Assembly (NCBI GenBank): GCA_905331475.1
Contig: CAJNYU010003364.1
Location: forward strand, 458,561-522,560
Reading direction: 5' to 3'
DNA: 64,000 nucleotides
DNA from: Rotaria socialis
Taxonomy: Eukaryota; Rotifera; Eurotatoria; Philodinida; Philodinidae
Below the pieces are notes generated by a model. It had not been told where the DNA came from and made no database searches. It was given only the letters and a program-made list of their open reading frames with translations. Below are positions 27,900 to 37,909 of this stretch, piece after piece (position 1 is the first letter of the stretch; the number at the start of each line of letters is the position of its first letter). The position numbers and the translations under genes are program-made.

Positions 27900-28226
27900 A
27901 TTGATTTATAATTTAAACAAAGCGAAGTAAAAACCGAATAGCAGTAAAATAATCTTTCTTTATTTAATGTATACTTAATAAAAGGAATAAAAAAGAGAAT
28001 TCTTCTATTTGAAATTCGGATTGGTTTTACTCGTAAGCCAATGAAAAAGTTTAAAAAAGTAATTCTATTTATTTTAAAACATTTACTTTCCATAAAGCAA
28101 ATAAAAGAATGATTTGTGAAACAGCAACGAAGTAAAATAAAAACACCGATTTAAACGGGAAATGATTGATGTCACTATCTTCAGTACGATATTTAACTTG
28201 TATATGCGCAATAGATTTTAGATAAA
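27900..28226. promoter_or_regulatory. Divergent intergenic promoter region
   Basis: This 327-nt spacer separates the ATG of synaptojanin (minus) from the ATG of the propeller gene (plus). Both 5' leaders and both core promoters must lie here or be very short, so a shared bidirectional promoter is likely. No defined motif can be assigned by eye. Confidence 0.5.
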
Positions 28227-29833
28227 ATGATAATGAATAGTGGAACTAACATTAGTGGCCATACAAGTGATGATGCTTTGAATGGAAATCATGGACCAAC
28301 AGAATGCGAAGTTTATACGGAACGTCAGTTGCAAAGTGCATTTTACACATCAACTGTAAATAAAAATATAATTTCGAACTGTTCATTAGATTTTATATTT
28401 TTCATATTAGATTATTGATCCTCAACAAATTATGATATCAGCTGTACAACAACAACCGATTATTGAACAATCTGAATCACCTAATTTAATACAACAATAT
28501 CCTGAAGAAATAGTTGCATGTTTACCACTTAGCGTTGGCCCGAATATGATACCAACGCCTTGCACTCAAGCACCAGTTACATTGCAAGAACAAATAGTTA
28601 ACTCTGGTGAATATGCTTCAGGAAATCAACAGTATGATCCTTGTCTCCCAAATGTTTCTTCAACAATTATTAATCTGCAAGAAAAACCATTATTAGAAGG
28701 AACTATCGGAGTAAGTTTTCAATATTAATCAAATCTATTTGATAAAATTGATTTAAGTATGATTCTTCATCATCACCAATGAATATAAATTTGAATCAAA
28801 CAACAGAGTCACCCAATCAATCAATATTAGAAATAGACGGTAGAGAAAATGCAGTAACACCGTTTATTTATGATTTGAAAAAATACAAATATAATTATTT
28901 TTTATCGAATCTGTCATGTGCATTTGAACAAAATCAAGTAAGATTCGGTGCACCAAAAGGGTTATGCACATTAAATGATGATCGTCTGTTAGTTGCAAAT
29001 TTTTCTACTAATTCACTTTTACTTATCGATTTAAATGGTATCGTTCATCAAATATTTAAAGACTTACCGTCACCAAAAGCTGTTGCGTATTATTCATCGA
29101 ATCCATCACAAGCCATTGTTGCTACCAGAAAGGAACTTATTATTCTAGATTTAAATACGAGCCAAATTGTTGCAAAAAGTAATCTTGCAGGATTTTATCC
29201 ATGGAACATTCAATATATTGCAGAGACCAATATTATTGCAGGTATGTCTCAATGGCATTTTGTTTTTAGATTTTATTTGAACTAGAATAAATAGTTTTGA
29301 TAAGTGATTGTTTATCTGACTATTTAGCATGTGATCCATCCAGTGAACGTATTGCGTACTTCGACAAAAATCTAATGAACATCGGCGAATGGTCATTTAA
29401 CAGTCAACATCAGCAAAATTCTGATCTATCACAATCAAGAGTTCATGACAAAGTCTATCCGTATGCAGCATATTACTTTCCTGATAATACATCATTTGTA
29501 TTGACATGCTGTAAAGATCGATTTGAATTTAGCCAAGTAGATGATAACAATAAAAAACTAAATAGTTTCAATCTACCTATAAACATGAAATCATACTCGT
29601 TTTATGTTGATGGTGCAAGTAGATGCTTATTACCTGACGCAATTAATCATCGTTTACTTTCAATCGATAAAAATTCAATAGTTGAAGAATATAAATGTGA
29701 TTCAATTCGCGAACCATATGCAATATCATTTTTATCAACTGGAACAATGTGTATTACCGATCATAGCACATCATATGGAACGAATGGTGGCATATCAATA
29801 ATTAGTGAAACTGATTTAAGAAACAATCAATAA
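28227..29833 (+). CDS. Uncharacterised NHL-like beta-propeller protein, 4 exons, 472 aa
   Basis: Exons 28227-28355, 28411-28710, 28758-29241 and 29328-29833 join in frame (473 codons) with introns of 47-86 nt. Residues 1 to about 190 are Gln/Asn/Ser/Pro-rich, with no signal peptide. From about residue 200 there are repeated strand-turn units such as GAPKGLCTLNDDRLLVANFSTNSLLLIDLNG (shown in part: GLCTLNDDRLLVANF), LPSPKAVAYYS, REPYAISFLSTGTMCITDH and DAINHRLLSIDKN. This is the pattern of NHL or SMP-30-type six-bladed propellers. No catalytic residues or orthologue are recognised. The gene diverges from synaptojanin across 327 nt. Confidence 0.75.
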
Positions 29834-30357
29834 AAATGTTTTATATTTATATTTGAATCCAGAAACACTGGTTAATCTTGCTTTTCTTTTTCTCCTTCTG
29901 ATTTATCTGTGTTGTTTCAAGTACCTACTTATTTTAATAGTTCAACAAAATATGCATATTTCATTCGTTTATCTTAGAGTTATACTTTTCCACCTTTTTT
30001 GGAATTATACATTATACACTAAGAGAAATTCACCATTTTTAGCTTATTATTTTATTAATTATATTATGATTATTCTTTTTTATGTATGTATATGTTTTTT
30101 TTTCTGCGCTAAAACCATCACCTTCAATAATAAAAATTAAAATCATACGAAAATGAACTTTGAAATAATTATATGATATTAATGAGAAACAAAATATAGG
30201 TTTTCTCTTTTGAATTTTACTTAAAAGAAAAACGAATTCCCTCTGATTTAATCTATTGGAAATCCAAGATGTTGCAGAGTCACACGAGTATCTTCGTAAG
30301 CTAAAATGAAAAAGGTTAGATTTAAAAATTAACAATTAAAGAAATTTTACGATTAGT
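29834..30357. other. Spacer, no gene recognised
   Basis: AT-rich 3' flank of the propeller gene, converging with the broken minus-strand gene that ends at 30358. The open frames here are shadow frames. Confidence 0.5.
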
Positions 30358-31056
30358 TCAATAAATTTCAACTTTTTCATTGTTATTTGCTGTTTGACTT
30401 CCCCATGAACTTGTTCCGTATTCATATTGTGGCTCAAAAATAGTTTGAGCATTATTTAAATAGTACGCAGAACTATTCAACTGATACTGTTGGTCATAAT
30501 TACTTGATAGTGGACTCTATTATAAAACAAAATCAAACATGAACTATAATAACAGAAAAATAACGTAACTATGATTACTGACAAAATCTTCAACAATACC
30601 GAAATCGAGTGCTTGTGATATTAATGGTGATGCATCTAATAATGTATTACCGTATCGAATTCTATATTCATCAGGATTTTGTGGTTGAACACCGAATTTT
30701 TGTACTGAACGTACAACATTTGCTTGTATTGACTCGTACGTAATGATAATATTGGGTGGCGTAGGATAAGGACGAGATGGTGGAGCATGATGTGTTACGA
30801 GTTTTCGTTGTTGAGGTTCTTTAGAATAGGCTAATCAACGTTCAATGATAATATCATGAGGTCGTGCAGGTGCTGTAGGATAACGTTCAACAATAACGGA
30901 TTGAGGTGTAACAGATATTGGAGGTAGCCTTTTTATGATCGTCGTTGAAGATATTGGAACAAGAATTCTTAGTGGTCGTTCTCGAAGAATAAGAGGAGCC
31001 GGTGTTCGAAGTGGAGGTGCACGTTGTCGGATGACAAGGGGTGGTGGAACAGGTGG
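30358..31056 (-). pseudogene. 3' half of a split proline-rich gene, with an in-frame stop
   Basis: Two exons, 30583-31056 and 30358-30516, join in phase 0 across a GT-AG intron and end at TGA 30358-30360. The protein is rich in Pro/Arg (PPVPPPLVIRQRAPPLRTP) and has repeated I-E-R / V-E-R-Y motifs. An in-frame TGA at 30835-30837 interrupts an otherwise open frame on both sides; a Trp codon would fit, which is inference. There is no start. The exon begins at an acceptor (TTAG) that directly abuts an inserted repeat at 31067. The matching 5' half appears at 34729-35317 on the opposite strand; phase and target-site evidence link the two. Function unknown. Confidence 0.7.
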
Positions 31057-31066
31057 CTAATTTAAA

Positions 31067-31370
31067 GAGGGATGTTATAATATCCACAACTTGTGTATCG
31101 AGATGAATACCCAGATAGGATACCCAGTTGGATGGACATCTACGTATCCTCAGAGCTGAGGAATTTGAGTGCATTTGGTGTAACGAGAATGAGTATCCAT
31201 TTTTATATATCCTCAGACGGGAGGAATTTGAATGCATTCGGTGTAACGAGATTGGGTGCCGGAAATTTTCCTACTGTCAGGTCCTACTTCAAACAAATTA
31301 ATATAAGCCACAATTCAAATAACATACATGTGACGATCCACAACAACACCAACTACACAGCATGCTACAN
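31067..31370 (-). mobile_element. Truncated copy of the hAT-like element
   Basis: This runs in inverted orientation to 35360-35869 and matches that copy closely until it stops abruptly at the ambiguous base N (31370). Its outer end, GAGGGATGTTATAATATCC, is the counterpart of the terminal repeat at 35360. It is flanked by AATTTAAA (31059-31066), the reverse complement of TTTAAATT found beside the other copy. Inside are two direct repeats with a 63-bp period (starting at about 31148 and 31211). The translated frame across it is not evidence of a gene. Confidence 0.75.
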
Positions 31371-32636
31371 TTCTGTTCATTGAATAAACAATTGGATCTT
31401 CATCCAATATTCAATACTATTCTATTTTCGTTGTTGTCATTCTGCCATAACCAATACTGTGGCACCTGGCATTATTATTAGTAGCGTGTCTGATCCTCAT
31501 CAAGGTGTTACACCCTCCTCAAGGATGGTCTGGTCAATAATGACAATTTTTTCGATAACTCAGCCATTTCTTGACGGATCCTTCTCATCTTCGAACTCGA
31601 CTGAGACATTGATGAGATCATTCTGTGTACAAAATTTTAAGACAATTGGATGAGGCTTTCAAGAGTTATCGTGTAAACGACCGGACGGCCGGACACACTG
31701 ACCAAATCTAGTGTACTCACTTTTTGAGTACACAAAAATGAAAGCTTGTGATTTTCTCATTGTTTTTTTACGTATATTTCTATAAAAAATATCCGAAGTT
31801 CAAACTTGAAATATGGTATTGAATATTTTTATGCAGAAATCAGTTTTTGTCTTGGAATTCCCGACATAGCGGTTAAGCACTCCAGTTTATGCGTAGTCAG
31901 CAAATCAGTAAAACATATACATATGTTATTTCGAGTTATCTATTCTTACTATATACGATAACTGCACAATAAATATGTTCCTTCTCGATAGAAAAAAAAA
32001 ACAATTTATCAAGCACCAAACGGATTTTCACCTCCTAGGCACTATTATCGGAGTACAAAATTGTTGATTATTATGTCTACAAAAAAGAGTTCTGTGGTAT
32101 ATTGTGGCTTTTCCCTAGCTGAAATGTTAACTAAACAGATTAGTTGAAGAAAATATCGGATAATATCTAACCATCTGTTGGTAGCTGTTGAAGAAGATAA
32201 ATATCGGAAGTATATTTACTTAGAGTTTAGAAATAGTCAGAGGAAAATTCTCTTGAGGTAATTATTATTTGTTTAGAAAGCTTTAATAAACTATTGAAAC
32301 AAATGATTTTGTACTCAATCGTTAATTATATCTATTACATCATATGCAATAAAACACAAATAGTAACAGCTACTCCTAGATGAATTAATAATTTTTCTTG
32401 GGCATGCAAAGATATGTTCTGCTCAATGTGGGAACATGACACCAGTTGGCGTATGGAGTTTATATACGTATATATATATATATATATTTATCTCATGAAG
32501 AAGTATTCATAATGACGCGTAGGTGTTGCTAGATATAATTTCAGCGGAAATATGTGAGAGTTGACACATCAAGGTAGTAAGATAGAACAACTATGTTGCC
32601 TTGACTGTATCAATGTCATTTTCTTATTTAATTTAG
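31371..32636. other. Non-coding, partly repeat-like, upstream of SPARC
   Basis: 31480-31745 has the look of a dispersed-repeat remnant: a GACCGGACGGCCGGACACAC stretch followed by a short palindrome, GTGTACTCA...TGAGTACAC. The rest is AT-rich. I looked for a signal-peptide exon for the SPARC gene and found no convincing one. Confidence 0.4.
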
Positions 32637-33795
32637 GCAGAATCTGAGGTCAAATATGTACCGAATGAAGAATTAAAAATTGTTAATGAACAACTCATAA
32701 ATGACTTTCAAGGTTTATATTCATTTGCTTTGTTTTTGTTGACATTCTCATGAAATGAATGTATTGTTTTTTTTAATCAAACAATATAGATCGATGTGCC
32801 AGTACAAAATGTCGTGATGGTGAAACATGTATATTAAATAAAGATGGTGATGCTGAATGTGCTTGTGTTGCACAATGTGAAGATCCAAAAGATGAACGTT
32901 TAATGGTAAAAATTAAAATAAAGAAATTTATTTATTCTAAACCAATTTAATTATAAAATTATATTGAATTAGGTATGTACAAAAGCTAATCATACATATA
33001 CATCAGATTGTGAATTCTATCAAATGCAATGTTGGTGCCGTCGAAATGATGAACGGTGCACACGTCAAGAAGCTGTTTCAGATTCAATTGATTATTTTGG
33101 ACGATGTCAAAGTAAAGAGAGAGATAAAAAAAAAAAAGAAAAGCTTGATGTTTTTCTTTTGTATTATTTGAATTTAGATCTTGGCATTTGTACAGCATTC
33201 GAATTAGAAGTTTTTCCAAAACGAATGACAACATGGCTTGGAGAAATTCTCGATGCATTGGTTTGTTGAAATAAACCGAAAATATCAAATATTCTATTGA
33301 AATATTATACTTTAGTTTGTTCGTAAAGATCTCGATGCTAAATATGAAGTATTAGTGAATGAAGCACGTAAAATGAAATTATCAAATACAGAAAAATGGT
33401 GGCGTAATGCTGTACTTTGGGAATTCTGTGAGCTTGATCGAACACATGATAAGTAAGTTGAATTAGTTTTATTTTATTTTTATAAATTTAATCAATAATA
33501 TTGTTTAATTAACTTTATATATATATATATAGTTCGGTTAATAATGAAGAAATAGCTCGTTTCGTTCGATCACTCAAAGTTCTTGAACACTGCATTCAAC
33601 CATTTTTGAATCATTGCGATACAGATAATGATAATAAAATTTCATCTGAGGAATGGGGTACATGCTTAGGTTTAGAAAAGGGTAATTATACACCAGCATA
33701 TTTTTAAGAATCTTTGACTTTTTCTTCTTCTTCTTCTAATTATATTTCTTTATTTAGGTGACATGACTTTCTTGAAGACATTTTGCTCACATTAA
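32637..33795 (+). CDS. SPARC: SPARC/osteonectin, 5' exon missing
   Basis: Secreted collagen- and calcium-binding matricellular protein. Seven in-frame exons: 32637-32712, 32790-32905, 32973-33111, 33178-33260, 33316-33452, 33533-33681 and 33758-33795. They encode a short linker, a Cys-rich follistatin-like/Kazal module (CRDGETCILNKDG ... CQMQCWC-type spacing, with an N-glycosylation site NHT) and the extracellular calcium-binding domain. The last helices contain a canonical EF-hand, DTDNDNKISSEEW. The protein ends FCSH. The model opens at a phase-0 acceptor (TTTAG before GCAGAATCT), so an upstream exon with the ATG and signal peptide is required, but I could not find it in 31371-32636. The gene lies inside the segment implicated in an inversion, which may have separated that exon. 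Confidence 0.88.
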
Positions 33796-34728
33796 ATCAA
33801 AGCAGTTATTTTGGTTGATATTTTATGAACAGTAGAACGGCTGGAAAGTGTGTGTGTGTGTGTTTGTAATTTGTAGTTTAGAACATTTATTACATATCAA
33901 TTCATTAATAAATAAGCATCATCTATATTTGACAATATAAATCGATTTTTCTATGTTTATGATTGTCTTAATGATAAATATGTTTTCATGTTGTTTCTAA
34001 TAATTCAAGATGAACGTTTGACTTTTACGTATAGTTGTATTGCTATATAATTGCTTGATATTCATTATATATGACGGTCTATTATATTTTTGATTGTCAT
34101 TAATATGCCATCAGTGAGCGTGTATCTAATTAGTTTTTGAAATAGATATCATGTCTAACGTACTGAATAACTATTGTTTATCGCAAACAAAAACTGTTCA
34201 GTAATCTTCTCGGATTATTCTATTGAATTTTAGAATAAGAATATGTAGCTATGATTCGATAATAAATCACACTCGTGGAATATATAAGATATTATTCAAT
34301 GATAATAAAGCGCAAATAAAGTGCTTTTATTCGATTTAAGTGACACGTGAAATAGAAAAAATGATTTTTATGGTGATCTAAAGAGCAATAAAACTTTTAC
34401 AATGAGTACTTATAGAAAAAAAGATATATGTACACTTTTGATAATTACCATCTTCTCTTTGTTGCCGATTCCATGTATCGTTGTGGTTTACTGTGCGATA
34501 ATTGATACTATTTTCAACTCGATTGGTTGCATTCTAATCCTTTGATCGATCATTATGTACTATTGATTGTTGAACAACATGATATTTAAATATCGCTGAG
34601 TTTTATTTTTATAAAAACCTATTTCATTGTACTCGTCAACGCGACACACACATAGCATCTTTACGTTTTTGAATTAGTAGCTACTTTTTCTTGACTATAA
34701 GATTTAGAAACAGAAACATCGTTGTAAA
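33796..34728. other. SPARC 3' flank, no gene recognised
   Basis: It begins with the SPARC 3' UTR, including a short GT repeat near 33850. The remainder is AT-rich and without coding signal. It is followed by the start of the broken 5' gene half at 34729. Confidence 0.5.
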
Positions 34729-35317
34729 ATGGATTCCAATTTATTTAACAATAATTCTGCTGTACAATATCTATTGCAACAAGCCGAAGAATTAGTAAAT
34801 TCAGTCCTGGGATCCATTTCGATTGTAACAGATGTAAATAATGAATACCAAGCAACATCAAATTCGTCCGATAATTAACAATATAAATATCAATAATTTG
34901 TCAAACCTAAGTGATTTCAAACTTGAAGAAATTGATCAAGCATCTGCAAATCAATTTTCTCCATCATTATTATCAACCGGTGTCTATGAACACTCTGAAT
35001 CAGCGGATGCGAATAGCATAAACAATAGTCTAGTAGATGCATCGGTTGGAGCCATAACATCAATATCAAACTATAGTGGAGAAATTTTTCTTGAGTCTAA
35101 TCCACCTGAATTGATACGACGCCCATCAGCTCAAGGTCCAATTACTTATCGGCAAAATATTTCAGTAAATTTTCTTCAACCGCCATCAGTGTTCCACCAT
35201 CAGAAGTAAGTTTTAATTTTTAAAATCTAATTTCCAATTTTTTCTCACGCGATTGTTCTGTTATAATTTTCTAGTTATGGATTATCCAAGAAATTCGACC
35301 AATACAAGTATGAATCA
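34729..35317 (+). pseudogene. 5' half of the split proline-rich gene, frameshifted
   Basis: It starts at ATG 34729 (MDSNLFNNNSAVQYLL). The frame stops at about 34876-34878, but the neighbouring frame carries on without a break (NNLSNLSDFKLEEIDQ...), so a single extra base near 34876 explains the shift. Exon 34729-35205 ends at a GTAAGT donor. Exon 35275-35317 (YGLSKKFDQYKYES) ends in phase 0 at GTATGA. No further exon follows on this strand; a hAT-like element begins at 35360. The phase-0 exon on the opposite strand at 31056 is the natural continuation. The product is Ser/Asn-rich then Pro-rich, with no known domain. Confidence 0.65.
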
Positions 35318-35359
35318 GTATGAATTTAAACTTTTCTTCATAAATTGTTAATTTAAATT

Positions 35360-35869
35360 CAGAGATGTCATAATATCCTAACACTGGGTATCGTCGACAT
35401 ATGCCAATGTTTATCGATACGTACAGATTTGTTTAATGACTATTGCAGATAGCGTGGAATTCCAAGTAAATGTTCGTTGAAGAACTTCATTTTAACCTGA
35501 TAACAATTTATTACGACTTTCATCAAAATCACTCAAGGAAATCGGGTTGAAACTGTAGCATGCTGTGTAGTTGGTGTTGTTGTGGATCGTCACATGTATG
35601 TTATTTGAATTGTGGCTTATATTAATTTGTTTGAAGTAGGACCTGGCAGTAGGAAAATTTCCGGTACCCAATCTCGTTACACCGAATACACTCAAATTCC
35701 TCAGCTCTGGGGATATATAAAAATGGATACCCATTCTTGTTACACCAAATGCACTCAAATTCCTCAGCTCTGGGGATACGTAGATATCCATCCAACTGGG
35801 TATCCTAGCTGGGTATCCTATCTGGGTATTCATCTCGATACGCAAGTTGCGGATATTATGACATCCCTC
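35360..35869. mobile_element. hAT-like non-autonomous element, ~510 bp
   Basis: The terminal inverted repeats are CAGAGATGTCATAATATCC at the left and GAGGGATGTCATAATATCC inverted at the right. The left flank is TTTAAATT (35352-35359). The right flank is CATAGTGA, so this copy does not have matching target duplications itself. Its right ~300 bp match 31067-31370 in inverted orientation and contain the same 63-bp-period direct repeat. The 89- and 126-codon frames over it are not supported as genes. Confidence 0.75.
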
Positions 35870-36005
35870 CATAGTGATTGAAAATAAACTAAAGTGATCT
35901 CACTCATCAGCAAGTGAGAATGCAATAACTCAAACTTGAAGTGATTAAAAGTCTTGCTAATGCAGTGCTACGCATCGTATTTCTTATTCGAGTACAATTT
36001 GAATA

Positions 36006-36820
36006 TCACCTAGTCCCATATCGACTCTCCCTCACTGAGTCACCGGAGGAGTCCTCGAAAAACTGAGAAATCCCTAGAGACTCCCTGAGGGATTTATCAG
36101 AAAGTGCAGGAATGTATTCACTGTCTTCTTTAGCGCTTTTGAAAGTATATAAGAAACTGAAAATTTAGAAAAAATAATTGTTAACCCAGGTCGTGGACGT
36201 ACGGCGGGAAACAGCCGGAAAGCACAGGAAAGCGCTGGAAACTGGAAGCAGTATTCCAGTTGGAAGTTACCGGATTTTCTTCCTGTAGATTCCGATCAAC
36301 TTTCAGATGTAAAACACAGAAAACTGACCGGAAAACACAGGAAACTGACCGGAATCCACAGGAAAAAAATCCGGTAACTTCCAACTGGAATACTGCTTCC
36401 AGTTTCCAGCACTTTCCCGTGCTTTCCGGCCAGATACGGTGATTTTTCCGCATCTTTCCGGCCGGTTCCTACAGTATCCGTCCTCCGGAATCATTGACCT
36501 GGGAAGTTTTCACATCAAATTTTGTCCAAGTGGTAAATATCATTTGAACTGCTGTCTAATACTCTCTCAACGATAACTTATCATTTTCAGGTGATTGTTA
36601 AATCACCAAAATTGTCTACTGAGACGTGGCTTACTGAATGGCTTTGGCAGAAGATCCTCTTAGAAAGAGGCAGATTAGAAAAAATGAGTTTCGGTTCACA
36701 AGGAGATAACAAAAGTTAAATGACTTAGAGACTCCTGAGAATCGCTAAACTCCTTGTGAAATGCCTGATAATTTATGTTGACTTCCAGGGAACGTTTTAG
36801 GGAGAGTTGACTAGGGGTGA
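36006..36820. mobile_element. Element with CCTAGTC/ACTCTCCCT inverted ends
   Basis: The left end (TCACCTAGTCCCATATCGACTCTCCCT) and the right end (AGGGAGAGTTGACTAGGGGTGA, inverted) share CTAGTC and ACTCTCCCT blocks. The same end type frames 58007-59382, so this is a dispersed family. The interior contains the hairpin at 36215-36429. There is no coding capacity. Exact borders and a target duplication are uncertain. Confidence 0.5.
36215..36429. repeat. Long perfect-looking hairpin, 72-bp arms
   Basis: Arm 36215-36286 and arm 36358-36429 are inverted copies with 3 mismatches in 72 bp, separated by a 71-bp loop that contains GGAAACTGACCGGAA-type direct repeats. It is GC-richer than its surroundings. 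The short frames across it on both strands are by-products of the palindrome. Confidence 0.9.
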
Positions 36821-37909
36821 TTTCTTCATAAAGTACATCATGACACATTTTTTTCTAATGCAAATAAATCATTTATATTGAAAGATACCATCTTTCGTTC
36901 GGTCGATAAATAGGTTTAAATGTTTGAGTTTTATTGAATAGATTGCTTCAAGGAATCTTTTATCTTTGAAATTAAGATTTAAAAAATTCAAACATGCTTT
37001 AATATTTGATTTAAAAAACTACAATCTGCTTTATTTTTTCTCAAATAAAACTAAACTTACGAATTCTAAACACAGGTAGAAACTAAGAACAAGAGAAAAA
37101 AATATATCGGGGTCGGATGGCGCAAGCAGTTTCATATTTGATGTTATAGAATCGTTGGCAACGTTAAAAGTGTCAACTATATTTCGAAGTATATTGTTTT
37201 ATTTTGTTTTTGGTATTTTTAGTTATTTTATGATTTTTTTTGGCGTTTTAATTTATTTTATGTTTATTTTTGCATTTTCACTTCATTTTGATTTTTTTTT
37301 AGTATTTTTAGTTATTTTACGTTTTTTTTTGGTAGCTTTTGAACATATTCCATTAGATTTGAAAATTATCAAATCAGTAATAGACGTAACTGACTCGACA
37401 CAGAGCCGAACCCGACAGCTTACAAGAACAACAGAAATGCATTATAACTTGCATATTGTTATGTATGGTGAAATTATATATATATATATATATGTATGTG
37501 TCATCGCATGAGACATATCAGCATGTGTCTATTCGTATGTTAGACAGGAAACAAAATGCATTTTCTTTTATAGTCAGTAGGTGATAAGTTCTTATGTTCT
37601 CGTTTACAGCAATAGATTGATAACAGTTCGTCTAGATTGTAACATAAAGTTATGCGTTCGTTAAGATAAATATTCGTGTTGTCTACTAAATGAAAAACAT
37701 GATATCATTACAAAACAGAAATCACCTAGCAATGTTTTATATTTAATGCATTTGATCAGTGTTGGCTGCCGAGATGAGGAAATGTCAGACACGTACACTC
37801 ACACCCAGGTTTTGGAGTTCATCACAGATCGCTAGCTTTAACTCCAGAAATTATTGAACCCGATGGCAGCCAGTACTTGATTTGACAGAATTTTTTAATC
37901 TTTATTTCG
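36821..37909. other. Non-coding spacer with a small inverted-repeat element
   Basis: 37155-37511 is a T-rich tract whose frame is a low-complexity artefact. 37761-37873 is bounded by inverted TGGCTGCC ends, possibly an ~110-bp MITE. The TA microsatellite at about 37477-37493 is unremarkable. No gene is seen. Confidence 0.45.

Noticed and set aside
31093..31383. 96-codon ORF across the element copy
   Set aside because: It lies wholly within the repeat and its apparent partner on 35492-35872 is the second element copy; conserved because the DNA is duplicated.
35612..35881. 89-codon ORF antisense to the element
   Set aside because: Shadow frame of the same repeat; no protein family.
36181..36494. 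Three overlapping ORFs of 60-90 codons
   Set aside because: They are frames through the 72-bp-arm hairpin, so both strands look alike.
37155..37511. 118-codon Phe-rich hydrophobic ORF
   Set aside because: T-tract artefact with no codon structure; not a credible membrane protein.
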